Positions 43,001 to 54,545 of a stretch of 64,000 bases of DNA are shown here, piece by piece. The translations under genes were made by a program, and so were the position numbers. A model generated the notes under the pieces. It had not been told where the DNA came from. It worked only from the letters and a program-made list of their open reading frames with translations, and did no database searches. Numbering within the stretch: position 1 is the stretch's first letter; every line of letters begins with the position of its first letter. Source of the stretch: Monarcha castaneiventris obscurior. Taxonomy: Eukaryota; Chordata; Aves; Passeriformes; Monarchidae. The stretch lies in NCBI GenBank assembly GCA_026261815.1, contig JAMPIT010000856.1, forward strand, positions 8,664,001 to 8,728,000, given 5' to 3'.

Positions 43001-46000
43001 GGGATGGCTCCGGCAGGTGCGTCCCCCGTGCCCGGCTCCAGGCTTGCTGCCTTGGGTGCTGGCAAAGCCAGGAGGGTGCTGAGGTCCGCCCCAGTGTCCC
43101 CTGCCCAGGGGACCTCACCTTGCGGAACGGCGGCCACTCCTCCTCGCCCGCCTGGTTGAGGCTGTCGTTGTGCTCACAGTCTGTCTGGAAGATGTTGGCA
43201 GTGCCCAGCTTGTAGAGGGGCTTCAAGGAGACCCCCGAGGCGTCCCAGAACCGCACCGTGCCGTCCTCGTGCCTGGGTGGGGGGGTCCTGTCAGCGCGGG
43301 GCCCCAGCATCTGCCCGGCTAACAAGAGCTGCCTGTGTGCTGCCAGCCACTGTGCCAGAGGGGGGGACAACGGGGGACAGCGCAGCGGGTGACACGCTCA
43401 TGCCCAGCCACAATGAGAAGGGGCAGCCCACCCAAAAAGAGGGAGTGGATGCCACCACCACCCCATCCCACTCCCTCACCGTAGGAACAGGTGTGGATGC
43501 ATCCCCCCGCCCGCATTTTGGGTTTCCCAGGCTCCCTCCCTCCTGCCAGCCCACTCACCCGGTGAGGAGAAGCCCCCTCTGTGTGGGCTCCTGGGCCAGG
43601 TTCTTTCCCCCATCAATGGGCCAGGCCTGGAGGGAGGGATGGAGAGGGGATGGAGGGAGGGATGAAGCCCACTGGGCTATGCTGGAAGGGGCTCAGCAGG
43701 ACCCCCCCCACCATGCCCATCACTGACCGCAGAGGATTGCCGGGGGCTCTGCTGCTCGCCCACACTGACGATCCTCTCCCAAAGCTTGAGGGGCACGTTG
43801 GAGACGTGGCAGGAGCAGGTGATGGCAGAGGAGTGGAGCGGCGCCAGGTACGGGGCGGGGATGGTGGGCCAGCCCGGCGTCTGCAGGTCGATGGCCACCA
43901 GCTCCTCCTCCACCAGCACCACGAGGGCCCGGGGGTTCTCAAAGCCTGGGGAGGGGGGAGATGATTGCAGCACGGGGAGACCTCCACAACACCACCCACT
44001 CCCTGGGATGGCCCCGGTGGGACGTACCTCCCTCAGGCACCTCTGCGCTCTGCACGGTGAAGAAGTCAATGACACGGGAGGTGAAGTCCAGCGTGGCCAG
44101 GGTCTGGCCCTGCAGCACGCTGACACAGTGCCTGTCACCGTAGCTGGCCCGTGGCATCCCCCCACTGAAGATGATGAAAGGGTTCCTGTGTGGCACAAAG
44201 CAGCTTCCATCAGACCCTGGACCCCCAAGTGCCCCCTGTGCCCACGTCCAGCCCACCCACCTACCCTGACTCGCAGGTTCGCCAGAGGATTTTGCTGATG
44301 GCTTTGCAAGGGAACGGACCTGAAACGAAGACACCAATGCTGCAGTTGTAGCACTGGGGTGGGGGAGATCAGCTCCCAAGCCCAGAGCCCCCCCAGACCC
44401 AGACCCCAGCTCTGTACCGTAGGGGATGGTGGACATGACGGGCTGCTGGGTCCTCTGGCTGGTGCCGCTCACTGCCCACACCATGTAGCCGCCGTCGCTG
44501 TGGGAGCTGACGATGCTCTTCCCGCTCTGCTCCCAGGCCAGGCTCTCCAGCTGCTGCGGGGGCACACGGGGGGCTCAGCACCCAGATGGGGACACACACA
44601 CAGGGCTGCGGCCCCGCGAGCCCCCCGCCAGCCCCGGTACCTGGTTCCCCAGGAAGAGGTGCTGGACAGCACGAGTGCTCTGCTCCCACAGGACCACCAG
44701 CCCCCGGCTGTATCCGATGAGGAGCCGGCTGCCGTCTCGTGGGTGCTCCTGGATGGATTCCACGGGCCCCAGCGCCTTCCCGCAGCGGTAGTCATCGGGG
44801 ACACTGCGGGGGGACACGCACAGGGGGTCACAGCGGGGCTGGGGGTGGTGGGGACGGAGCATGGGGTCTGCAGGGCTCTCACCTCTGCAGGATCTCATCC
44901 GGGAAGAGGGTTTTGTCCTCCAGCAGTGTCAGGGTGGGCAGGGTGACAAAGTACACGGCACCGCCCTCAGTGCCCAGGCAGACCATGGCACCAGCGGCCA
45001 TCGGCAGGACCACTGTCACCCGTGTGATGCCAGGGGAGCAGCTGGGGGGGGGAACAGGGGCTGCATCAGCACTGTGTTGGGTCTGGGGGAGTGTCAAAGA
45101 GATCCCAGACCTCCCCTGCTCCATCCCTACATCCCCATACCCCTGAGCCCAGGAGGACAGTGACAGCCTCAGTGCTGACAGCAATTAAAGCCATTAATCA
45201 CCCCTAGGCCCTGCCAGCACCATAAAAATTCCAGAGATGTTCCCCACACTCAGCATCCCAGTCGGAATCAGAGAAGCATCCCAGTGGGGAAAACACCACC
45301 AGAGAGAGGACCTTGGCCACCATCCCACCCGAGCAGGCCGGCTGCTCCCACGCGCCGTTCCCAGCTGGCAGCGGCATTGCTCCGGCCGCAGCCCCGCGGG
45401 GGAGCGCCTCAGACCCCCCCAGGCAAGTACTTAGCGCTGCCGGACCCTGGGCGTCCCGGGAGGCCGAAGCTGCGGGTCTCTTCCAGGTGGGAGCAGCCCT
45501 CCTTCTGGCACACCTCCCACAGGTGCAGCGTGTTGTCATCCAGCAACGAAAGGAGCCAGCCCTGGGGGCAGTGGGATGACAGAGGGGTGTGTGAGGTGCT
45601 GGGGGGCTGCTGCCAGGCCCCCCCAGGACACCCACGTACCTGGCCGGGAAGGAAGTGCAGCTGGGTGACAGTGGCCGTCTCCTTGTGCAGGCCCGTCAGC
45701 TCCACGCCTGGCGCGCCATATCTGGGGGGGCCGTCAAAGAAACAACGAGAGTAGAGCCCCCCCCCCACTTCTCCAGCAAATCTCAGGACACTCTGAATTC
45801 CCCCAGGTCACAGTTCTGCCTGCAAACACCAGTTTAGCCCCCTGCTGCCAGGAGAGCCAGGGCAGAGCATCCCTGGCTGCAGCCCGTGCCAGAGTTGGCC
45901 TTGGCACCACCATCCCCAGCTGAGACCCACCAACTCCAACTCCAGCCAGGACACCCTGAGCCAGCCGGGGATCTACCAAGCACCTCCGGCTGGGACACCG

Positions 46001-49000
46001 CAGGTCAGGCTGGAACCCACCAATCACCTCCTACCGGGATCTCCCAGGTCAGGCTGCGGCCAGCACAGAGCTGGGGTGGGTGTGTGAAAGGTGCCGGGAG
46101 CCCCGGCACACACCGGCGGCGGGGTGGGGTTCGGCATGCGCCGGCACAGCCTCACTCACCCGACTGGTCCCGGCTCCTTCGGCGACGCCGCTCGGCAGGA
46201 ACCGCGCAGGAACCGCGGCAGGACCCGCGGCAGGACCCGTGCAGCGGCTCCAGCACCGCATGGAGCCCCCCGGCCCAGCATCCTCAGCACCCCCAGAGCC
46301 GGCCAGCTGCTTCCCCCAGCCCGGTGTCACCAGAGCACTGTGCAGCCACATCTGGGCATGCCGTGTGCCGGGGGTCCTTGCCCCTGGCCACCTTCTGGAG
46401 CCCTCGGCACAGGGAACCAGCCCAGTGGCTCTGCTGGCCGGACAGGCAGAAGCTGTCTGGCAATGCCTGGCACAGCCGAGCCAGCAGAGCCAGGCAGGAG
46501 CCAGGGAGTTTTGGGGAGAGCAGACAACAGGGCATGGGAATGAAGCAGGGAGCACGCAGAGGGCTCTCAGCTCTCGGTGGATGGGGGATGCCACCCATCC
46601 TTGCTCATTCTGGGGTCTTTTCCCACCCAAAATAGTGCCACAGGCTGAAAGCCCTCAGGGCAAGTGGCTTGGGCACACCAGTGTCATCAGCATGTGGCAC
46701 GGGGGTCCAAGCCCAGAGACCCGCAGCTGCCCCAGGAGACCCCCCGGGCACTGGCAGCCCCTCGATGCGGGGATGTCTGCAACCGGATCCGCCCAGCCCG
46801 GCCGGGGAGCACCCAGGGGGTGCCCCCACTAACCAGTAACGCCAGTCAGGCCAGCTCCGGCTGCTGCCTCGCCCGGCCCCGGCTTCCACGGCACCGCCAA
46901 CCTCCAGAAGCATCTTTTCGGCGACAGCCGGAGCGGGGCCGTGTAGGCACGGGGTACCACGCTGGGTACCACCCCAAAAACCATCCCTGCAGAGGATGCT
47001 CAGGGCACCGCAGCCCCCCGCAACGGCATCCCCGCGGTGCCGGGGGAGCTCCGCTGGGACCAGCACCGCGGGCCAGGCGGGCGAGTGGGGCGGCCGGCGA
47101 CGTCGCGGCCGGGCTGGCACCCGGGCGGCCCCGGCAGAACAAAACACGCCATCTTTGTGCTCGGGAGGCAGCGAGCCGCCGGCCTGGGGGAGGGGGAGCG
47201 CGGCGGCCCCCCACACCCCGACCCCGACCCCGCTGCGGGCGCAGCCGCCCCCGCGCCCCCACCCCGCATTCCTGCGGCGCGGGGCCCCCCGAGCATGGGC
47301 CGCATCCAGCCCTGGCCGCCCGCCAGCAGCCCTCTGAAGTCTCCCTGCACGCTGCCGGCAACAAAGCCCGGCCGGCCCCGCGCCGGCGTCCCCCGCTTCG
47401 GCCCCCCACCCGGGAGCGGGCTCCGCGCCCACCGCAGCCCCGCACCCCGGCGCTGGGCCGGCCAGAGCCCCCGCTGCCCCCCCCGAGGGTTGCGTGGATG
47501 AGGCCAGGATGGACAGGAGCACCCCGGGATAAGTGGGCTAACACCAGGAGGGACTCCCACTTGGGATGCCCCCCAGGACAGCCGAGCCCCTTTGCGCCCC
47601 CCCCGGCGTTTCGGGCGAGGTGGGGGTTTCCTCCAGCCGCCCCCTCGCCGCCTGGCCCAGCTGCAGCACAGCTGGACGGAGGGATGGACGTCAGCTGAGT
47701 GGGGGCTGCCGGATGGGCCAGGAGCAGCACGGCCACGTCTCCAAGCATTCTCCGGGATGGGGACAGCCAGAGGAGTGCAGGAGGGTCCAGGAGGTCCTTA
47801 CCTCCTGCTCATGTGGGAGGAAAAGGATACAGCTTGACGGCTCCCGCCTTGGTGCCAATGGCCATCACGCGCAGGACCGGGTCGTAGGCCAGGGCGCTGG
47901 GCTGGCTGGGGAAGCCGTGCTCCACCGTCTGCCATGGAGACAGGCAGGTCAGAGCCGGACCCCCCACCTCTGACCCCCCCAAACCCTTCACAGCCCCCCT
48001 CAGCCCCACAGCTCCGATCCCGTACCGGCCTGAGCATCACCCCTGCCGTGGGGGATCACGAAGATGCTGGCCTGTCCCCCACTGCCACCAAGGGGAGCCT
48101 TGCGGAGGGGGGACATCACTCCTCACCCATTTGCCACCCAGCACCCCAAAACCCGACCCAACAGCCACACCACGGAAGGGCCGCGGTAGGTCTGACCTTG
48201 AACAAGCTGCCCCACCACCCGCCAGCACTTTGGGGATGGGACCCCGCTGCTCTAAACCCCCGAGGTGAGGACACCCCAGGAGAGGCGAGCGGGACCCCCA
48301 CCGCGACATCACCGGGCGTCCCCGATGCCGGGCGGCAGAACCAGGCGAGCGGGACCCACCAGCGCCTGGTTCGTCCCCGCCGGAGCCGCGTGTCGCCCGC
48401 GGGCACCTTCCCAAGGAAGTCCCGGCCGTCCGGCGTGCCTGGGCTCGCCGGCTGGGGAGGGGCTGCCCTGGCAGCGGGGGGACGCGGGGGGCACCCACCG
48501 CCCCGGCCCGCGGCGAGGGGACCGCAGGGCTCCCGAGGGCAGCTCGGCTGAGCAGCGACGGCGCGATCAGACGATACGGAGGCCGCCGGAGCCAGACTGG
48601 CCGGATCCTGACCTGTTCCCTTTGTCTGGGGCATCCGAGAGGCGCAGCGGGGCGGCTTTCCGCACCCGCCGGCGGCAGCCACTGTCACCCCAGCTCCTGC
48701 TTCCCTCCCAAGGGACACCTTCGGGAGCGTGGAAACATCCCCAGCCCATCCAAAGCGTCCCGGCCCATCCAAGTGGGTCCCAACACGTCCAAGTGACGAG
48801 GAAGTGGATGCTCGTAGGTGCCGATCCCTGTGGCTGCCCCCACGCAGGGTCATGCCGATTTCCCCCCGGGATGCAGGCTGCGCTGGAGGAAGGAGCTGGG
48901 ACAGCAGCAGCACAGGGACACCACAGTGATGCTTTAGGCCAGGGACCAACACGATGGCACCGGCAAAGATTGCCCATAAAACGCTGTCCCAGCTCCCCAG

Positions 49001-50673
49001 CACCCCCAGTTCCAAAAGGGAGCCCGGCTCAGCCCCCCACCCGCAGCCCCGGCTCCCGCCCGCAGCGGGGCCGCATCCGGCAGGCTGTGCCGGCCGGCCA
49101 AGGCGCGCTCCCGGCCAAATTACAGCAAATCCCAGGCAGATCTGGAGCTCGGGAGGAAAAACAACCGTTAATGGGAGGCAGGTGGGCAGCCCGCGGCCCC
49201 GGAGCTGGGACGGCCGGAGCGGGGCTCTCCTCAGTCTCCCCCCAGGACATCTCACTGGCACAGACCCACCCTGGGCACCCATTCGGGGAGGATCCGGCCG
49301 TGGGACTGTGCTCCCCAAAAACAGGGGGCTCTGGCTGGGCTGAGCCTTGCATCCCGGCTAGACCCTCACCCACGGCGGCGAGTTGTGGGGCCAGGGCTGT
49401 GCTGGGCAGTGGGAGCTGGCTCTGACCCCTCACCACTGCACACCCCGACACCTCCCAGCCCGGTCCCGCTGTGAGACAGCCCGGGGGTCCCTCCGGTGCA
49501 CGGCATTGTCCCCACCATGAGTTGGGCAAGTACCCCACAGCAGTGCCAGGATGCTGCCGAAGGATGAACTGATGGACACGGTTGGGGCTCATGCAGGGGC
49601 CACTGCCGGTGGTCTCCTGCCCCCGCGGCCAGGGCAGGAGGGAGGTCCCAATGCCACGGGGCTCCCGGGACAAGGTGCACCAAGTCCCAGGTGGGCACCC
49701 GCTGGCACAGCCCGATGTCCCGAGGGAAGGGTCTGGCACCCCAGGGCTTGTGGGGTCCCTCCAGGGTTGTTTGATGAGCTTGGGGGTCTCCCCCACCCCG
49801 AATGCGGGGGGCAAGTGGGAAAACTCGGGAGGGAAGAGGGGGGCCTCTGATGTCCCCCGAGGTCCCCCAGAGACGCATCTTTGGGGTGCAGGGGGTCATC
49901 GCCACAGCCCTTCCTGCTGACACAGGGGGTCCAGCCCCGCAGTGTCCCACCCCTGGGGAGATTGGGGTGAAGGGCTGAGCCCCACATGGGGGATCCAGCC
50001 AGGGATGCTCCGAGGCCAGACGGGGTGCGGGACCATGTGTCACCCCAAAACGCCTGTGAGCAAGGCCTGGGGGAATCCATGGGACAGGGGGAGTGCGGGA
50101 ACGGGGCGCTCCAGGGAACTCCTCCCAGGAGGGGCTGAGGGCAGGGATGTCGCGCCGGTGAGGGGGTCGCATTCCCTCCCGGGGTGTCCCCCTGTACCGC
50201 ACGGGGAGGAGCGCAGCCCCCCGCTCCGCACCCCGGGGCGCATCCCGCACCCGGAGCTCCCGGTAGCCACCCCCGGGGTCGCATCCTCCCGGGGCGGCCC
50301 AGCACTCTGTCCCGGGCTCCCCCGGCCAGGCAGCCCTGCCCTTTCTGCGTGCCCCTTCCCCGGGAGCGGGGAGGTCCCGGTGCGCGGCTCCCCCGGGGGT
50401 TCAGCCGGTCCCGGGGGGCGGTGCCCTGCACGCCGCTCGCTCCCCCGCGGGCAGCATCCCGCCGGGGTACCGGAGCCCCGCGCCACCGGGGGGCTGCCCG
50501 CACGCCGCACCCTGCCCGGCACCCCCGGTGCCTCCCGCTGGTCGCCGCCCCCCAAGATCCACCGCCGCGTCCCCCGCTCGCCCCGGACGCACCTTGCTGA
50601 AGGCGAAGAGGTCGTGGCGGAGGCGGTCGCGGTGCGGGTCGGCACCCTGCCGCCGGAACCGAAACTTCATCAT
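40009..50673 (-). CDS. LLGL1: Lethal giant larvae homologue 1 (cell-polarity WD40 protein)
   Basis: Twenty-two coding exons on the minus strand give 1056 aa (human 1064): 50673-50593, 47928-47831, 45721-45640, 45561-45431, 45041-44883, 44803-44641, 44553-44418, 44319-44265, 44185-44028, 43945-43728, 43626-43559, 43272-43119, 42722-42618, 42421-42129, 42055-41902, 41824-41671, 41575-41292, 41069-40805, 40708-40594, 40490-40396, 40287-40164, 40087-40009. It starts [16 protein letters not shown] and has a twin WD40 propeller layout (e.g. [40 protein letters not shown]). The aPKC-regulated basic membrane-binding segment is [20 protein letters not shown] in exon 15. LLGL1 acts at the basolateral cortex with DLG and SCRIB and is released on aPKC phosphorylation. 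The Ser-rich C-terminal tail (exons 19-22) is shorter and more diverged than human. LLGL2 is the alternative; the MMKFRFRR start, tail and position next to FLII fit LLGL1. Confidence 0.97.
45722..47830 (-). other. LLGL1: LLGL1 intron 2 with an internal CpG-rich segment
   Basis: The intron separates the exons ending VKL and starting YGAPGVEL. Its middle (about 46850-47480) is as CpG-dense as the annotated promoters, with CGGCGG/CCGCCG runs. It may be an internal promoter or an unmethylated regulatory island. No conserved exon can be recognised in it. Confidence 0.7.
47929..50592 (-). other. LLGL1: LLGL1 intron 1
   Basis: Largest LLGL1 intron (2.66 kb), GC-rich and repeat-poor. Long open frames on both strands here are GC-composition artefacts without any family match. 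Confidence 0.85.
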
Positions 50674-51030
50674 GGTTGGGCCGGCGGCGGCGGCGGTGGC
50701 GCGGTACCGGGCGGGGCGGGCGCGGCCGGCGGTCCCGGGGCCGGTCCCGGGGCGGCGGCGGCGGTGGCGGGGCCGGGCGCGGCGCGGGGCGGGGCCGGCA
50801 GGGGGCGCGGTGCCGGTGCGGGGTCCCCGGTGCCGGTGCGGGGTCCCGGTGCGCGCGCCCGCCGAGCCCGGGCAGGCACCGCCGCGGCGGGGGCGGGGCG
50901 GAACCCTGACGGACGGCTCCGCCCGCCAATCACCGCGCGGCAACGCGCGCCGCGCGCCGCGGCCCCGCCCACCCGCGCTGCGCCTGCGCCGCCGCGGTTG
51001 CCGATGGGATGTGTAGTCGTCCAGCTCGAC
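50150..51030. promoter_or_regulatory. LLGL1: LLGL1 CpG-island promoter
   Basis: Very high CpG density from the end of intron 1 through exon 1 and about 350 bp upstream of the ATG. Visible motifs upstream of the gene include a CCAAT box (50926-50930), GC boxes near 50889, an NRF1-like CTGCGCCTGCGCC at 50978-50990 and, on the minus strand, a ZNF143-like ACTACACATCCCAT near 51004-51017. Tandem GGTGCCGGTGCGGGGTCCC units lie at 50810-50855. Confidence 0.75.
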
Positions 51031-51558
51031 GCTTTCTACGCTGGATTTATTTATATTATTTTTTAAATCTTTTCCTTTCGGGTTTTTTTCCTCCCCATGG
51101 GCCTGGTGGGGGACAGTGAGGGCACCCCCAGCCTGGTCATCGTGGTCAGAATGCCCCCCACAAACATAGGGTGTCGTGGATTTAGGGTCTCATCATGTGC
51201 CCCACAGCCATGGGGTGCATCAACATGGCGGCGCCCCGGCTACTAGGCCTGGAGCATCCTGCCGGCTCCCAGAATTAGCATTCGAGCCTCATTCCCGGCT
51301 GGCGACTCATTATTCCCGCCAGGGCACCGGCAATTTTGTTCCCCACTTCCCCCACGGCATCATCCCAAGGTGGGAGGGGGAGCAGCCTGCCCTGCACCCA
51401 GTTTTGGGGTGAGTCACTCCGGGCAGGGCATGGCTTCCCCTCCCTGCTGACTAACCCCGGCCCTGGGGAGATGCGGCACTGGGGTGACGCAGAGTTTTGG
51501 GGCAGAAAACAGCCCGGGGGCGAGCGGGGAACGATGCCCTGGTGATGGGCTGTGGGCT

Positions 51559-51581
51559 CATGGATGGATGGATGGATGGAG
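51559..51581. repeat. (GGAT)n microsatellite
   Basis: Five to six uninterrupted ATGG/GGAT units. Confidence 0.9.
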
Positions 51582-51654
51582 GGGCCTGAACCACAGGCAC
51601 AGCCCCGGGGCCTGAGGGTGGGGAGGCTGGAGCCAGATGTGGGGCACTGCTCTG

Positions 51655-51895
51655 CTGAGGAGGGAGAAAAGGAGGAAGAATTCAAAGGAGGAAAGGGGAT
51701 AATAGAGGGGAGAGAGAGGGGGGTGAAAAGGGGAAAAGAAGAGACAGGAGAGGCAAGGAGGGGGATAAGAGATAAAGAGGTGTGGAGAGGGGAAAAGGAA
51801 GAGGAGATGGAGAGGGAGAGGTGAAGGTGAGGAGGAAGAGGACAGGAGAGAGAAGGGAGAAGAGCAGGAAAAGAAGAAGAGGAAGAAGCAGCAGA
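51655..51895. repeat. Long polypurine (GA-rich) tract
   Basis: About 240 bp in which almost every plus-strand base is A or G, with only scattered pyrimidines. It is built of irregular GAGG, GGAA, AGAG units. A related GGA-repeat run follows at 52010-52050. Confidence 0.88.
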
Positions 51896-52014
51896 CCCCA
51901 TCCATGCCCTCTCTGGCACCTCACACCCATCCCACCCTTTCCCTCTTGCAGGAAGGAGGCACAAGGAGCGTGAGGGGCTCCGCACGAGGCCGAAGCACAG
52001 GGTGCTGGCAGGAG

Positions 52015-52045
<31 letters not shown>

Positions 52046-52247
52046 GCAGAGATCCCTGTCCCTGCTTTCTAGGACAGCGCAGGAGGCACAGCCACCGCAT
52101 TTGGCTGCCCGTCCCCGAGGAGCCGGTGACTCCCTTTATTTAGAACCAGTTCCCTGCTCCCAACCACCTCGTTCCTGCCAGGGGGAATCGAGGCACATCC
52201 CAGCCCCCAGAACCACCACACAGCCAGGCAGAGCGATGCTTTCTGCT

Positions 52248-52253
52248 TTTATT
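52248..52253 (-). terminator. ALKBH5: Candidate distal ALKBH5 polyadenylation signal
   Basis: Minus-strand AATAAA about 3.8 kb after the ALKBH5 stop; another lies at 52140-52135. The flanking A/T-rich sequence looks like a long 3'UTR end. The assignment is inferred. Confidence 0.45.
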
Positions 52254-52517
52254 CAATTAATGCAGCAATCTATACAAGGAAAAAAAAAAAATGAAACCAT
52301 GAAATTCCAAACCCTGACAGTGAAGAACCAAATTCTTCCTAAGAATCAACCGGAATTAAAAGATTCCCCCACGTCAGACTGTACATAAAATAATCTCTGC
52401 CCCATTTACAGCGTTTCACACAGTACTTCTCGTATCTCAAACTTCAGAACTGTACAACTTTGTTACAAACCACGCTTTTTCCTAGGAAAAGCTCACGGAA
52501 AAAAATATTGCCACTTT

Positions 52518-52543
52518 TTTATTTATTTATTTTTATTTTTATT
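52518..52543 (-). terminator. ALKBH5: Cluster of five overlapping AATAAA signals (minus strand)
   Basis: Plus-strand TTTATT occurs at 52518, 52522, 52526, 52532 and 52538, giving five AATAAA hexamers on the minus strand. It could act as an additional cleavage site for ALKBH5, or be only a simple A/T repeat. Confidence 0.4.
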
Positions 52544-54539
52544 GGTAACAAAAAAAAATTAGAATCTTTTAAAAAACAAAAATTAAAGTCAACCAGAACT
52601 TCTAAGTGTGGGCAGGGGAAGGAGCAGAGACATTTCTCAGCCGAATGTTTCTCCTCCCAACGGGGAAAGGGAACACTTTTGGCAGGTAAAAGACTCTTTG
52701 CTGCTGGTGGGGGTCTAGACCCCAGCCTCCCCCGAGCCCTCCTCAAAGCCTGGCAGCTGTTTTGATCCATGGGCTTGGATAATTCTACCACTGACCCTTC
52801 TTGAGATACGGTAACAGTAACAAACCCCAATTCCTCCTGTTCTTTGAGGAAAAGCAGGGATGAACCCCACCTTCCTCCCCCTTCCTTAGGAAAGACAGTT
52901 CTCCTGCTCTGGGCTGTGGGTCTGGGCACGTGGATTGTCACACTGGATGTAGCTCCCAGTTTGGGGCTGAGCACGGACACACTGTGGGTGGATGGAGAGG
53001 TTGGACCACACAACTGGATCAGACACAGGACAAAGCCAACAGGGTCAGGGCTGTGCATGAGCCCGGCCCAGGGAGCAGACAGGAAAAGTTTCGCCTCCAA
53101 ACTGGAGCTCACCCCGCTCCCTGCTCAGCACCAGCCCCAAGCCACCAGCCTGACCTGATGCCTGTGTGCAGCCCAGCAGAGAAAACCAGGAATTCCGAGC
53201 CACAGTTTCACCAGACAGGTTTCAGGAAGGATCCAGACCTCTGGATCTGTGTGAAAAATGTCTTCTAGTTTCGAATCCAGGTTTCACTCTGATGTTGTTC
53301 AGTGCAAAAGAGTTAAAAAACCATGTTATCTACACATATACATCCGTGTCTATAGAAAATGTCTGTACAAGTGGGAAGATGGCCCTGCCTGCACGCTGGG
53401 GACTCCTCTCCTGAGGGATGCTGCAGGTTCTGCCCACTTGCATCCTGCTCCCTCTCTCCAAGGTGTCAGGTTAAAAACCAAGAGTAGATTGTGGCTGCTA
53501 GTAGTAGGAGCTCTGCCTGTGCCCCCAGCCACAGCTGCCAGCTCTGACCCACTGCATGGATGGGTGGAGGGAAGGAGGGGAAGCTCCCGAGCAGGACATG
53601 CAGGAATTCTGAAACAAGCTGGGAAAGGAGACTTGCACACGTACAGACTGCACAAGGACCAAGATGAGGTGATGGCTGCGACCAAGCTAGAGGTAAAATC
53701 TCAGGATTACCCCCCCAGAGACAGAGCCAGCACCTCATCCCATGGGAGTCCTGCTCTGGGAAGGAGCTGTGGGAAGGCCGGCTGCTCCAGCTTCATTTTC
53801 AGCTGACACCAGGGTAGAGTATCCATATTGGAGAGGTAGGGATAAAATTGGGAGCCAGGAGGGGAGAGCCAAGACCTCTGGCAGTGACCCCTGTCACCGT
53901 CTGCCCCACGGCACCGTGATGGGCACAGGGCATGGCATGGCCAGGATGAATCCAGAAAGACAAAGCCATCAGGAGGAGAAGGGATCTCTGCTCCCTGCGT
54001 GCAGTTTTGCTATCGGAGAATGCCAAGCTTTCCAAAACAGGGGGTTTGTAGCCAAGAGCTGGCCTGGATTCGCAGCAGAAAGCTGGGAGGGTGAGGAACA
54101 TCACTTCAAATGCTACATGTGGTCTGAAAACGGCATTTTCAAGGTTTCACAAGCAGCAGAAGCACAAACTTTTGGATCTCTGGACTGACAAGACACATTC
54201 CTTTGGAGGCTGTGCCTCTCAGCACGGAGCCAGTGGGGGCTCTCACCAGGAAAACCACTGGATAATCAGAGACAGGCACTGGGGACCCCACCAACACGCC
54301 CCACAGGCCAGCACTGTGCTGAAGGTGATGGCAACATCCTCTGAGCTCATGTGACAAGATCCAGCCTGAGCAGAACCCCAACACCAGGCGAAAATCAGCA
54401 GGGAAGGAAAAGGACAGTGGGACCCAGATGTCAGCAAATGTCCTCGATCAGCACTGCAGGGAACAATGCCTGGGTGGTTGTTTTAGACCAGGAGCCCCTC
54501 AAGACAGCAGCAAACAGGTTTCAAAATATATTACATCTT

Positions 54540-54545
54540 TTTATT
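54540..54545 (-). terminator. ALKBH5: Candidate proximal ALKBH5 polyadenylation signal
   Basis: Minus-strand AATAAA about 1.5 kb after the ALKBH5 stop in a local A/T-rich stretch. Confidence 0.45.

Larger units (their letters stand above)
51031..52230. other. LLGL1-ALKBH5 intergenic interval
   Basis: No gene recognised. The interval holds a short GGAT microsatellite and a long purine tract, listed separately. The remainder shows no repeat family or coding signal. Confidence 0.6.

Noticed and set aside
46605..47748. Long open frames on both strands in LLGL1 intron 2
   Set aside because: Overlapping Pro/Arg-rich frames on both strands without splice or family support. They reflect the CpG-rich segment.
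49589..50929. 446-codon open frame on the minus strand across LLGL1 intron 1 and exon 1
   Set aside because: Pro/Arg/Gly-rich translation of CpG-island DNA in a frame different from LLGL1 exon 1; a composition artefact.
53262..53290. TTTCGAATCCAGG resembling a tRNA B-box
   Set aside because: No A-box or cloverleaf around it; a chance match.
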